DNA of 64,000 nucleotides. Origin: Palsa-504 sp963800415 (GTDB taxonomy: Bacteria > Actinomycetota > Actinomycetes > Streptosporangiales > Streptosporangiaceae). The notes beneath the pieces are model-generated. The model was not told the DNA's origin and made no database searches. It saw nothing but the letters and a program-made list of their open reading frames with translations. Every line of letters starts with the position of its first letter. The stretch's first letter is position 1. Positions 41,322-50,963 of this stretch are shown here, one piece after another. The DNA lies in the NCBI GenBank assembly GCA_963800415.1, contig CAWDBS010000033.1:1-64000 (forward strand), written 5' to 3'. The position numbers and the translations under genes were made by a program.

Positions 41322-41801
41322 ATGCGCAGGTACCTTGTCGTCGCGAACCAGACCCTGCAGCGTGCCGAGCTACGAGATGAGCTCCGCAAGCGGATCGAGG
41401 CGGGACCGAGCTCGTTCTACCTGCTCGTCCCGGACACCAGGGCGGCAGACTACCCGGACGCGGCCGCCGCGGCTGGTGTCCTGCAGCCCGGCATGACATG
41501 GTGGATGACGGACTACGGCGGCCCCGCCACCGATGAGGAGGCGAGCACGCAGGCCCGGCAACGGCTCGGCCAGATGCTGGCTGACCTGGGTGCGCTGGGT
41601 GTCCCCGCCGAGGGTGACCTGGGCAGTGCCCAGCCTGTGGAGGCCATGGAGAAGATCCTCGCCGATCACCAGTTCGATGAGATCATCGTGGCCACGCTGC
41701 CCCGGCCCGTCTCGCACTGGCTGCGGGCCGACTTGCCCCACAGGGCCGAGCGCCGGTTCGGGCTGCCGGTCACGACCATCATCACCAGGCGCTGGCCCTG
41801 A
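41322..41801 (+). CDS. Universal-stress-protein-like conserved protein
   Basis: 159 residues: MRRYLVVANQTLQRAELRDE begins a Rossmann-like alpha/beta protein, with IEAGPSSFYLLVPDTRAADY, ARQRLGQMLADLGALGVPAE and ILADHQFDEIIVATLPRPVS followed by LPVTTIITRRWP. The pattern (first strand V-V-A-N-Q-T, closing D-E-I-I-V-A-T-L-P) is that of a Usp-like family widespread in actinobacteria. It lacks the classical G-x2-G-x9-G(S/T) ATP motif, so ATP binding is doubtful. In-frame GTG 41313 is an alternative start. Confidence 0.7.
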   Translation: MRRYLVVANQTLQRAELRDELRKRIEAGPSSFYLLVPDTRAADYPDAAAAAGVLQPGMTWWMTDYGGPATDEEASTQARQRLGQMLADLGALGVPAEGDLGSAQPVEAMEKILADHQFDEIIVATLPRPVSHWLRADLPHRAERRFGLPVTTIITRRWP

Positions 41802-41829
41802 GCCGACGGCGTCCTCCCCAGGAACTTGA

Positions 41830-42170
41830 TCATCCGGGGGTCACCTCGATGTCGATGTCCACGATTGCCACAGGCTGGCGCGGGCCGAAGGACCGCGCCA
41901 GCTCCAGACGCCAGTGAGCGCGGCCAGCCCGCAGGCCGGAAACGATGGCCCGTTCGGCGGCGAGCCTGGGCTCGGGGGGTCCCCCGCCCGGCATAGGAGC
42001 CGGAGGCTGCGCGGGCCCGGTCTGCACGGTGACCGTGGCCGCGTCCTCGCCGGAAACGGCGATAGCCGACCACGTGTTCCCCGAGCCGCGTATGACGGCA
42101 GCGGTATCTCATGCCGGTCTCCCGCGGTGACGGTGATCCACCGCGGGAGACCAGCGATCTCAACACTCAC
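41830..42170 (-). pseudogene. Chagasin-like (inhibitor I42) protein, one frameshift
   Basis: Leftward gene directly after the cysteine-protease gene (30 bases). From GTG 42170 it reads SVEIAGLPRWITVTAGDRHE and IPLPSYAA, then after a one-base frame change near 42080 it continues SGNTWSAIAVSGEDAATVTV and ends AHWRLELARSFGPRQPVAIV and DIDIEVTPG. The layout (short beta protein; LPSYAA-GSGNTW in the place of the NPTTGYxW loop; RSFGP in the place of RPW) resembles I42/chagasin inhibitors of papain-like proteases. The match is weak by motif alone, but adjacency to a C1A protease supports it. No signal peptide. About 113 residues if joined. Confidence 0.55.
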
Positions 42171-42200
42171 GTGCCGTCTGCCATCCGTCGGCTAAGGGCG

Positions 42201-44092
42201 TTAGGCTGGGCCGATGACCGGACCTTCGTGCCAGCCCGCGCCGTCACGCCAGTAGTGCTGGAGCTGCCCGTCGGTGCGAATGACGATCACTTCGAGGTTC
42301 ATTCCCCAGGACGACTCGCATAGCCCTGCGACGGCGAGGACGTCGTGCCCGAAGTCCGCGCTGTGCCGCCATTGCAGGTCGCCCTGGTTCCACCGCCACC
42401 AATGCTGGACGACGCCGCCGACTGCCACGCAGAGTTCGAAGTTTCCGGGTGGGCCGCCCTCGTCGGTCATCCCGTACTGCCCCTGCACCATGACCGGACC
42501 GCTGTCGCAGCCGGCCCGAATACATCGCCGTCCTTCCAGGTAAGGGTGGGCTCATCGCGCCAGAAATGCTGCATCGTGCCGTCCGTGCGCACCGCGACGC
42601 ATTCCAGGTTGCCGTGCGGGCTACCGAAACTGCCCTGCACCAGGCTCGGTCCCGAGCGCAAGATGCCGCTGCCGAACCGGGGACTCTCGTGCCAGCCGGC
42701 TCCGTCGCGCCACACGTGCAGCAGCTGCCCGGCATTGCTCACCACTACTTCGAAATTGCCCGGCGCTCCGTAGTCACCCTGCACGAAGCCAGGCACACCG
42801 TCACAACCTGCCGGGCCGAAGACGCCGCCGTCGTTCCATGGCCCGCCGCCACCTCCGCCTGTCCACCAGTGGTGCAGTTGGCCACCCGTGGTGAGGTAGA
42901 CCAGCTCGAGATTGCGGTTGTAGGTCGTCCCGGTTAGCGTGGGGCACACCGCCGCGTCGGTCGCGAAGGACGAGGCGGTTCCCCAGGTCCACGGCGGGCC
43001 GCCCTCCCGCCAACGGTGCAGCACCCGGCTACCGTTCGACCCAGCGACCTCAAGGTTCCTGTGCAGCGCCCCGTTGCCGCTTTCGTACAGGTTGCCGTTG
43101 TGCAGCCGCCGCTTGGTCCACGGATCCGGGTTGACGTTCTGGACGCCGACGCGGTCGTAGCTGTCGATGTTGCATTCGCCGTAGGCGATCCAGCCGAAGC
43201 CGTTCATCCCCCACCACGTGCCCCACGAGTTCTTGCAGAGCCAGGCGCCCAGCGCGTCGTCGTAGCCGACAATGAGGAACAGATGGCCGCCCCGAAGCGT
43301 GTTGGACGGGTCGGTGCTGCGCCGGTAAACGCCGGAACCGACCCCACTGAAGTCCTGGTACACGTCGATATACGTCACCAGCGGACCCACGGTGTCCAGC
43401 CAGTTCTTCGAGTCGGCCACAGACACCGAAGTGAACGCGGGCCCGCGCACAGAGCGGCCAGATCGGTCCGGCGTCGGCGCGTACACGCGCGCGTCGGTAT
43501 GCCAGGGCCACGACCCCGGGTCGCAGAAGCCGTTGTTCGCGAAGAAGTTCGAGACCTCGCTCTCGTTGCCGAGATCGGCGCAGCCTTTGCCGACCCCGTC
43601 CCGGGGGTCTCCCTCCGACAGCCTCGTCCACATCGCGTGCTCGATGCGGACCATCGACTCCACGAGCGCCACACCGGCGAACGCCCAACAGGAGTTGCAC
43701 GGGTTCTGGTCCCGGACGCTCGTGATCCAGTTCTGGCCAAACCGGTTGCGCCAGTCCACTGAACTCGGCGCGCCGGCCTTCGGCGGAGCCGCGGCCATGC
43801 CCGCGGCCACCTCGTCCAGCCCGAGGCGGTGCAGCAGGCTAGCCGAGAAAGCGGCGCCGAGTTGCTCGGCGGTGACAAGCCCCCGCTTCGCGCGCTCGAG
43901 TGCGAGATACGGGTTGGTTCCCGCCCCTAGCGCGGTGAAATCCACCCGCGGTGAGCTGTTCGCTCTGATCAGCCCGGCCGGATCAGCGCCAAGCCCAGTG
44001 ACAGGCAGCGGTGCCTCATCCGGCACATCGGTCGGCGTCTGCCAGCCAAGTTGCTCATTCTCGATGAGCGTCCTCAGTTCGCCATAGGTCAT
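42201..44092 (-). pseudogene. C1A (papain-type) cysteine protease with C-terminal six-repeat domain, one frameshift
   Basis: From ATG 44092 the protein has an N-terminal pro-like region (1-110), a papain-family domain with oxyanion Gln129 and nucleophile Cys135 in VRDQNPCNSCWAF, His270 in RGGHLFLIVGYDD and Asn288 in LCKNSWGTWWGMNGFG, then about six repeats of roughly 48 residues from about residue 320. Each repeat has the form N-L/F-E-x-V ... G-x-L-x-H-x-W-R (for example GNFEVVVSNAGQLLHVWRDG and GQLQHYWRDGAGWHEGP), suggesting a six-bladed propeller or lectin-like domain. The frame shifts near 42490 between repeats four and six. No signal peptide is visible. An inhibitor-like gene follows 30 bases on. 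Confidence 0.85.
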
Positions 44093-44469
44093 TGCCACGA
44101 GCGTCCCCCTTTGCCCGAACAAACCGGCGTGCCCCCTGCGGGATCACGCGGCCCTGTTAATGGTTTCTCACTAGAGATGGAGCACTCCGGACCGGAACTG
44201 ATACACAAACCCGGTCGTGTTCGCGCACCGCCCGCCGTGCTTCAGCCGTGCGGGGGACAACACGCAGCTCGGCACCTAGCGCGGCCCAGCCGGAACGGCG
44301 GGACGTAGGACTTCACGTCGTTCATCCGGCCGGTCAGGCGGAGGTGAGCCAGCGGGACTTCTCCGGTCGGCTGGTCCGCGGCGTAATCCATGCGCAGATG
44401 GGCGGCCTGGCAGCGTGCCGGCGTGGTTCCTGCTGCGCGATATCAGCAGCCAAGGCCTATCCTCGGCGG
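44093..44469. other. Divergent intergenic region
   Basis: 377 bases between the leftward protease and the rightward GNAT. No gene is supported. GGGACTTCTCCGGTC at 44354-44368 weakly resembles a DosR-type box; otherwise nothing is recognised. Confidence 0.35.
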
Positions 44470-45033
44470 ATGGGAATCGTGGTGCTGCCGGCCACCGGGC
44501 GATGGGATGACTTCGCGTCGTTCATGGTGCCGCGCAAGCCAGGCGGCCGCGGGTGCGTCTGCATCGCGTACCGCAATTCCAGCCTCGCCATGCCCGGCCG
44601 TATCGCGCACATGCGCGCACTGTGCCAGAGCGCACCGGGCCCCGGCGTCCTGGCGTACGTCGATGGCCGGGCCGCCGGCTGGTGCTCGGTCGCGCCGAAG
44701 TCCACCTACCGCGCCCTGGTCAACTCCCGGACGATCCCGCATGTCCAGGACGAGGGCGCATGGTCGGTGGTCTGCTTCGTGGTGCGGCCGGGGTTCCGGC
44801 GCCGCGGACTTATGCACCAGCTGCTGGATGGCGCGGTCGGGCACGCGCACGCGATGGGCGCGGCCGCGCTGGAAGGCTACCCGGTCGACCCCGGCAGCGA
44901 GCGCATCGACCAGACCAGCGGTTACGTGGGCACCGTCCAGCTCTTCGAGGCACACGGATTCAAGCGCGTCCGCCAGACCGCCGGCCGGCGCGGCGGCAAG
45001 CCGCGCTGGCTCGTCCGCCGCGAGCTTCCCTGA
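44470..45033 (+). CDS. GNAT family N-acetyltransferase
   Basis: 187 residues from ATG 44470. GVLAYVDGRAAGWCSVAPKS and the acetyl-CoA-binding stretch VVCFVVRPGFRRRGLMHQLL (R-R-R-G-L at the Q/R-x-x-G-x-G/A site) identify a GNAT domain, followed by YVGTVQLFEAHGFKRVRQTA at the C-terminal end of the fold. The N-terminal FASFMVPRKPGGRGCVCIA with Cys residues is typical of an actinobacterial subgroup. The acceptor is unknown (amine, antibiotic or protein). No operon partner is evident. Confidence 0.88.
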   Translation: MGIVVLPATGRWDDFASFMVPRKPGGRGCVCIAYRNSSLAMPGRIAHMRALCQSAPGPGVLAYVDGRAAGWCSVAPKSTYRALVNSRTIPHVQDEGAWSVVCFVVRPGFRRRGLMHQLLDGAVGHAHAMGAAALEGYPVDPGSERIDQTSGYVGTVQLFEAHGFKRVRQTAGRRGGKPRWLVRRELP

Positions 45034-45225
45034 CCTCGCCCGATCCCTGCCCCCCGAATCCGCCGCGGTGCCCGTGCTCGGCGCGCTGCCCGCGAGCCGG
45101 GGACTTGCCCGCCGTGAACCAGCAGCATTCCGCGGCATGCTTGCGGCATCCTTTGCGAACTGGCCGGAGCTAGCCGCACGGATGGCAAAGTGCCGGTCCA
45201 CGCGGGCCAGGCGGCCACGAGGCGA

Positions 45226-46023
45226 TCACGCTGGTGTGGCGCGCTGCTCGGCGATCGAGTTGCCGCCGTCCACGACCAGGTATTGCCCGGTGATGTAGGA
45301 CGCGCCGGGGCTGGCCAGCCAGGCAATTGCGGCGGCGATCTCGTCGGGTGAGCCGCTCCGGCCAGCTGGGGTGACCTGCCCTTGGCCGCGCTCTTGCGGG
45401 GTCTGGGAGCCGGTCGCTATCCAGCCTGGGGCGACGGCATTGACGGTGATTCCGTGTCTTGCGGTGTCGACGGCGGCTGCGCGGGTGAGGCCGACCATGC
45501 CCGCCTTGGCGGTGGCGTAACCGACGTCCGCGCGGATCGCCATCACCGGGCCGGTCACGCTGGCCACCATGATGATCCGCCCCCAGCCGCGGCTGGTCAT
45601 GGCCGGCACCGCCGCCTTGGTGACCAGGAAGGCGGAGGTAAGGTTGCGGGCGAGCGCAGCCTGCCAGGTCGCCAGGTCCATGGACTCCACGGTGCCGGAC
45701 TCGAACACGGGGTCAGCGGCGGAGATCATGCCGGCGTTGTTGACCACGATGTCCAGCCGGCCCCATTGCTCCAGCGCAGCAGACACAAGCCCGGACGCCA
45801 CGCCGGCATCGGTGAGATCGCCGATGATCCCCGCCGCGTCGAAGCCAGCGCTGCGCAGCTCGCTGACCCTGTCCTGGATCCGGGCCGTGGTGGCGCTGAT
45901 CATCACGGCGGCACCGAGTTCGGCGAGCAGCCTGGCGGCGGCGAAACCGATGCCGTCGGGACCGCCCGCCCCGGTGACCACCGCCACCCGGCCGGACAGG
46001 TCAAACGCCGCTGGGATGGGCAT
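45226..46023 (-). CDS. SDR family oxidoreductase
   Basis: 265 residues. The cofactor motif is extended (VTGAGGPDGIGFAAA) as in some enoyl-reductase-like and glucose-dehydrogenase-like SDRs; NNAGMISA, IIMVASVTGP with Ser, GYATAKAG with Tyr/Lys, and the C-terminal SYITGQYLVVDGG follow. It faces away from the kinase-aminotransferase gene with 107 bases between starts, so the two may share a promoter region. Substrate not known. Confidence 0.87.
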   Translation of the reverse strand: MPIPAAFDLSGRVAVVTGAGGPDGIGFAAARLLAELGAAVMISATTARIQDRVSELRSAGFDAAGIIGDLTDAGVASGLVSAALEQWGRLDIVVNNAGMISAADPVFESGTVESMDLATWQAALARNLTSAFLVTKAAVPAMTSRGWGRIIMVASVTGPVMAIRADVGYATAKAGMVGLTRAAAVDTARHGITVNAVAPGWIATGSQTPQERGQGQVTPAGRSGSPDEIAAAIAWLASPGASYITGQYLVVDGGNSIAEQRATPA

Positions 46024-46130
46024 TGTCCGATCCTAGTCAGACTGGATCCCCAGATCCCCTGACCCGCGGAAATGTGGCAGCGCGGCCGGGTGGTGGCCGG
46101 CCGGCGGGCCGCAGGATAACCTTCGGGCCT

Positions 46131-48446
46131 ATGGTGAAGCGCCCTGACCCCTTGGAGAGCACCCCGCCTGCCTTCGGCGAGCAGGCAGCCAGGCAGATCC
46201 TGCGGGAAGGCTTCGGCGTCGAATCGTCGTCCCTCAAGTCCCTCGCGGGCGAACGGGACCAGAACTTCCGGGTAGACACGGCCGCCGGGCAGCGCTTCTT
46301 GTTCAAGATCTCCAATCCGGCGGATGACGGGCCCATCCTGGCGATGCAGGCTGCCGCTCTGCGCCACATCGAGCGAGTGGATCCGGGCCTGCCGGTGATG
46401 CGTGCCCTGCCCGCCGTGGCGGGGGAACCCTGGGTCGAGGTGGCGGGGCCCGACAGCCGGACCTACCCTGCTCGGCTTTTCACGTTCCTGCCCGGGCAGG
46501 TAGCTGCGAACACAGCGCTCACCACTGAGGCGATCTGGTCCCATGGGCAGATCACGGCCCGTCTGGGGCGGGCGCTGCGTGGCTTTTTCCACCCCGCGGC
46601 CGACTACGAGATCTTGTGGGATATCACCCGCTTGCCCAAGCTCCGGCCGCTGCTCACCCATGTCTGGGACCACCACCGCCGGGTTCAGGTGGAATCGGTT
46701 CTGGACCGGTTCGAGGCCCGGGTCGGGCCGGCGCTGCCCGGCCTTCGCGCGCAGGTGATCCACGGCGATATGAGCCTGGACAACGTGCTGTTCAGCGATG
46801 ACCTCCGGGTCAGCGGGATCGTGGACTTCGGGGATATGACCCATGCGCCGCTGGTCTGCGATCTGGCCGTCGCCGTCGCCGATGTGCTGCACGGCCGTGA
46901 CGACGCCATCGAGGCGGCCGGCACGATAATCGGCGGCTACGTCTCGGTGACGCCGCTCGAAGACGAGGAGGCCGCGCTGCTCGCGGATCTGGTCGCGGCC
47001 AGGCTTGCCACGGAGGTCACTGTCACCGCCTGGCGGCGCGGGATCTACCCGGACAACTCCGCATACGCCGCGAGCGGCGAGCCGGGGGCCCGCGCCTTCC
47101 TCGATGCCATCGAGGCGATGGGGATAAACGCCGTCGCGCGGCGTTTCCGCGAGGCCTGCCGCCGGCTTCCCTACCGAAGGTCTGCCACCAGTGCTCTGCT
47201 CGAGCGCCGCCGGCGGGCGCTGCCCCGATCGCCGCTGTTCTACTCCCGCCCGGTGCATCTCGTCCGCGGCGAGGGTGTCTGGCTGTTCGACCCCGACGAC
47301 CGGCGGTACCTCGACTGCTACAACAACGTGGCCGTGGTCGGGCACAGCCACCCAAGGGTCGTGCAGGCGGTGACGCAGCAGCAGCAGCTGCTCGCGACCC
47401 ACAGCCGCTATCTGCACGAAGCGATCGTCGAGCTCGCCGAACGGCTCCAATCCACCCTGCCGCCGGAGCTGGACGCCGTCATGGTCGTGAACTCCGGTAG
47501 CGAGGCCAACGACCTCGCCTGGCGGATCGCCCGCGCGGCCACCGGGCGGGCCGGCGCGGTCGTGACCGCCTGCGCCTACCACGGGCTGACCGAGGCCACC
47601 CACGCCCTGTCCCCGGAGGAGTGGGCCAACGGGGAGCACCCTGCCCACGTCGCGACGATCCCGGCACCTGACGGGTACCGCGGCCCGTACCGCCGGGGAG
47701 ACGACGGGTGGGTGCAGCGGTACGCCGCCCACATCGATGTCGCCGCCCGAGCGCTCGGCGACCGCGGCTTCGCCGCTATCTACCTGGATCCGGCCTTTAC
47801 CGCCGACGGCATCCTGTCGCCCCCTCCCACCTACCTGCGGGAAGCAGCCCGGCGGGCGCTGACGCTTGGAGGGCTCGTGGTGGCCGACGAAGTGCAAGCC
47901 GGTCACGGCCGGTCCGGGACGCACCTGTGGAGCTTCCAGGCGTCAGGGATCGCACCCGACATGGTAGTGATGGGCAAACCGATGGGCAACGGCTTCCCGG
48001 TCGCCGCCCTCGTAGTCAGGTCCCAGCTGCTCGAGGCCGTACCCGAGGAGGTCGAGCTGTTCAGCACCTTCGGCGGCAACCCGGTCGCCTGCGCGGCCGC
48101 GCTCGCGGTCCTGGCCGTCATCGAGGACGAGGGCCTGGTGGCCAACGCCGCGAAAGTCGGCTCCTACCTCCGCCACGGCCTGCTGGCACTCGCGGAACGC
48201 CACCCCCTGATCGGGGACGTCCGGGGCGAAGGCCTCCTGCTCGGCGTCGAACTGATAGACGAGGCGCGCGGGCCAGCGGCCGGGAAAGCCCGCACAGTAA
48301 CCGAGGCGATGCGTGAGCGGGGAATACTGCTCAGCGCAACCGGCCCGGCCGGAAACGTGCTCAAGATCCGGCCGCCCCTGGTATTCCAGCACGAACACGC
48401 CGACCTCTTCCTCCAGGCCCTCGATGAGGTTCTCGCGTCTTCATGA
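46131..48446 (+). CDS. Phosphotransferase (APH)-class III aminotransferase fusion
   Basis: 771 residues in two enzymes. Residues about 1-340 form an aminoglycoside-phosphotransferase-like kinase with VIHGDMSLDNVLF (catalytic loop near 210) and VSGIVDFGDMTHAPLVCDLA (metal loop). Residues about 360-771 are a class III PLP aminotransferase with MVVNSGSEANDLAWRIA, LVVADEVQAGHGRSG (near 583) and the PLP lysine in VVMGKPMGNGFPV (near 614). Kinase plus class III aminotransferase fusions resemble the animal hydroxylysine kinase/phospho-lyase pair, suggesting phosphorylation of an amino alcohol and PLP-dependent phosphate elimination. ATG 46131 is preferred; the upstream frame is unconserved. Confidence 0.88.
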   Translation: MVKRPDPLESTPPAFGEQAARQILREGFGVESSSLKSLAGERDQNFRVDTAAGQRFLFKISNPADDGPILAMQAAALRHIERVDPGLPVMRALPAVAGEPWVEVAGPDSRTYPARLFTFLPGQVAANTALTTEAIWSHGQITARLGRALRGFFHPAADYEILWDITRLPKLRPLLTHVWDHHRRVQVESVLDRFEARVGPALPGLRAQVIHGDMSLDNVLFSDDLRVSGIVDFGDMTHAPLVCDLAVAVADVLHGRDDAIEAAGTIIGGYVSVTPLEDEEAALLADLVAARLATEVTVTAWRRGIYPDNSAYAASGEPGARAFLDAIEAMGINAVARRFREACRRLPYRRSATSALLERRRRALPRSPLFYSRPVHLVRGEGVWLFDPDDRRYLDCYNNVAVVGHSHPRVVQAVTQQQQLLATHSRYLHEAIVELAERLQSTLPPELDAVMVVNSGSEANDLAWRIARAATGRAGAVVTACAYHGLTEATHALSPEEWANGEHPAHVATIPAPDGYRGPYRRGDDGWVQRYAAHIDVAARALGDRGFAAIYLDPAFTADGILSPPPTYLREAARRALTLGGLVVADEVQAGHGRSGTHLWSFQASGIAPDMVVMGKPMGNGFPVAALVVRSQLLEAVPEEVELFSTFGGNPVACAAALAVLAVIEDEGLVANAAKVGSYLRHGLLALAERHPLIGDVRGEGLLLGVELIDEARGPAAGKARTVTEAMRERGILLSATGPAGNVLKIRPPLVFQHEHADLFLQALDEVLASS

Positions 48447-48495
48447 CGCTGTACCGGGTGGCCCCGAGCCTGAACGCTCGGGTCAATTTCGATTA

Positions 48496-48522
48496 AACAG
48501 ATATTAATTAAACTATATTAGG
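48496..48522. promoter_or_regulatory. AT-rich promoter region of the hotdog gene
   Basis: An AT island (AACAGATATTAATTAAAC TATATTAG region) with the perfect 8-base palindrome TTAATTAA at 48504-48511 lies 80-105 bases before the thioesterase start. It resembles in composition the operator-like islands of the other catabolic clusters but lacks GTATAAC. Confidence 0.35.
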
Positions 48523-48600
48523 ATCGGGACTGCGGCTCCAGCCCCGGCCTGCTCAGGCAGGCGGGGTAACGGGCCGTGCTGGCACCTCGAAGGGATTCTC

Positions 48601-49128
48601 ATGGCCGCCTCCCCTTGGGCCGGGTCGGATTTCCAGTTTCCCCCTCAGCCGGCCTCACCCGTGGCGTTGTGCGGCGCGTGCAGCCGCCTGGGGTCCTGCC
48701 GGCTCGGGCTCGGCCGGGAGGACCTGCAGCCGGACGGCTCGGTGCACACCCACCTGGTCTGCGGACCGGAGAACGAGGGCGGCCCCGACGTCGCCCACGG
48801 CGGCTGGACGGCCGGCGTATTCAACGAGGTCCTCGGGCACGTGCCGGTGCTGAACGGGGAACTCGCGGTTACCGGCCAGCTTTCGGTTACCTACGTCAAG
48901 CCGGTGCCCGTTGGACGCCCGCTGCACGCGCGCGCCTGGACGCTGCGGCGCGAGGGCCATCGCTGGTACGTCGCCGGGGAGATGACCCTGGCCAGCACCG
49001 GCGCGGTGCTGGCCAGGGGCGAGGCGGTGATGGTACTGCGCGATAGGGGTCATTTCGCCCGGCATCAGGATTGGCTCGCCGGGCAGGACCAGGCTTCCCC
49101 TGGCATACCCGGGGGGATGACCCTTTAG
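48601..49128 (+). CDS. Hotdog-fold thioesterase (PaaI-like)
   Basis: 175 residues. The N-terminal CGACSRLGSC has a four-residue-spaced Cys pair, unusual for PaaI; then the hotdog helix VAHGGWTAGVFNEVLGHVPV with the G-G-W/H-x-A region, and strands LAVTGQLSVTYVKPVPVGRP and WYVAGEMTLASTGAVLARGE. It would hydrolyse an acyl- or aryl-CoA or bind one. The gene overlaps the 3' end of the convergent amidohydrolase gene by four bases. It opens the third catabolic island behind an AT-rich promoter. Confidence 0.85.
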   Translation: MAASPWAGSDFQFPPQPASPVALCGACSRLGSCRLGLGREDLQPDGSVHTHLVCGPENEGGPDVAHGGWTAGVFNEVLGHVPVLNGELAVTGQLSVTYVKPVPVGRPLHARAWTLRREGHRWYVAGEMTLASTGAVLARGEAVMVLRDRGHFARHQDWLAGQDQASPGIPGGMTL

Positions 49129-50811
49129 GCCCGCAGCACGGTGCCGGGGCGCGCCCCGGTTAGCTCGCCGTCTTGCTGGACGACGGCGCCGGCCACGACC
49201 GTGTAGCGGTAGCCGCCCGCCGGACGGCGCAGCCGCCGGGCGCCCTCAGGCAAGTCGGTGACGAAGACGTCGGCCGCCCAGTCGAGCTCATCCAGGCCGA
49301 ACACGGCCAGGTCGGCCGCGGCGCCCTCGGTGAGCCGGCCCCGGCCGCTGAACCCGAACAACTCCGCGAGCTGCCCGGTCATCCGGTACACGGCCTGCTC
49401 GATGGACAGGTCGCCGCGCTCCCGCACGTGCCGGGTCAGCATCAGCGTGGTGTCACCGATGGCGCACATCATCTGCAGGTGCGCGCCCGCGTCGCTGTTG
49501 GCCATCACCGAGGCCGGATGGGTCAGGGTCTCGGCCACGCCGCCGGCGTCGGAGTTGGCCACCCCCACGCCGACGATGCCGGCGTCGGCGTCGTTGGCCA
49601 GAAGCCAGTCGGCGAGCACGTCGGACGGGTGACCGCCGCGGTCGGCGACGAGATCGGCCAGCGTCGCGCCCACCCAGCGCTCGTTCTCCGGGCGGGTGAC
49701 GGAGACCAGGCGGATCCGGCCGGGATGCTTGTGCGGGATCATCGTCCGCGGGACCCGGTCCCATTCGTAGCGGGCGAGGGCGCGCCACCGCGGGTCGCGC
49801 AGCATCGGCTCCTTCTCCGGCCGGGGCGCCTGGACCATCTTGTGCCAGCTGTTCTCCAGGGCGAACCAGGACATGCCGCCGTCCCAGTTCACGTGGATGT
49901 CCAGGGTGCGCGGGCTGACCTGCGGGTAGTTCGGCACCCCCTGGGCCTGGAGCTGCCCGGCGAAGTCGAGCATGCCCCGCGCCCAGTCCGGGTGATCCGG
50001 AATCGTGGAACACGCCGATCCAGGTACTCACCACCCCGCGCGGTCCGGTCAGGTCGGCCATCCGCTGCACGTCCCTGCGCATCTGCCGGCCGGTGGCGGC
50101 CGGGATGAACTGAACGAACTTGTTGTGCCTGGCCAGCACGTCGAGCAGCGCGGCAAGTTCGGCGTCGTCGGCCTGGCGGCTGGGCACAGGGCGCTTATCC
50201 CTATCCTCGTCGAAGCCGAGCGAGGTCGACATGGCGGCGGCACCGGCCGCCAGCGAGTCGTCGAGCAGCGCGGCGATCCTGGCCCGCTCCTGTTCGGTGG
50301 CCGGGCGATCCCAGGCCGCCTCGCCCATCACGTACGTGCGGAGCATGTTGTGCCCGACCATCCCGGCCATGTTGACCGCGAAGCCGCCGAGCTTCTCCAC
50401 CGCGGAGAGATACTCCCCGTAGCTCTCCCAGCCCCACGGAATGGACACGTCGAGCACGTCGGCCGGCAGGTCCTCGATGTAGCACAGCAGCTCCTGCAGG
50501 CTCTCGCGATGCCCGGGGCGGACCGGGGCCAGCGAGAGCGAGCAGTTCCCGACCAGGACGGTCGTGACCCCGTGCTGGGGCATCGGGTCACACATCGGGT
50601 CCCAGAAAACCGTGGGGTCGAAATGCGTGTGGATGTCGATGAATCCGGGCGTGACGTAGCCGCCGGACGCGTCGAGCACCCGCTCGCCGTCCGGCCGCAG
50701 GCCGGGCCCGATCTCCGCGATCCGGCCGTCGCGGACCCTGACGTCCGCCGCGCGGGCGGCTGCGCCCGTGCCGTCCACCACGAGGCCACCGCGTACCAGC
50801 AGATCGTCCAT
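49125..50811 (-). pseudogene. N-acyl-D-amino-acid deacylase-type amidohydrolase, one frameshift
   Basis: Amidohydrolase-superfamily enzyme of about 561 residues if joined. The N-terminal part has VVDGTGAAARAADVRVRDGR and the metal motif GFIDIHTHFD (H-x-H-x-D); the second part, in a different frame from about 49995, has the closing metal and sugar-urease-type segments (NSDAGAHLQMMCAIGDTTLM, VYRMTGQLAELFGFSGRGRL). The shift lies in TTCCGGATCACCCGG after VFHDSG. Such enzymes release D-amino acids or cleave cyclic amides and usually work in the cytosol. An AT-rich divergent promoter separates it from the SDR at 50964. True decay or a single missing base. Confidence 0.82.
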
Positions 50812-50856
50812 CGAACGCTCCTCGGATCAGCGACAAAACCTTTAAAGAGCTAAATA

Positions 50857-50866
50857 ATAGCACTAT
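50857..50866. promoter_or_regulatory. AT-rich divergent promoter/operator
   Basis: ATAGCACTAT, with ATAG and CTAT as inverted arms, lies in an AT island (50841-50875) between the divergent amidohydrolase and SDR genes. One regulator site could serve both. Inference from position only. Confidence 0.35.
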
Positions 50867-50963
50867 GATAACTGTGATCGGGAGGGCTGGCAGTGCCGGG
50901 CAGTGAGCAGGCCGCGATCGAGGGAGCGGACGCGGTGCGGGCCGCGCTGCGAGGGGAGCACAC

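Noticed and set aside
45903..47924. Minus-strand frame of 673 codons opposite the kinase-aminotransferase fusion
   Set aside because: The plus strand encodes both enzymes with all motifs; the minus frame has shadow composition.
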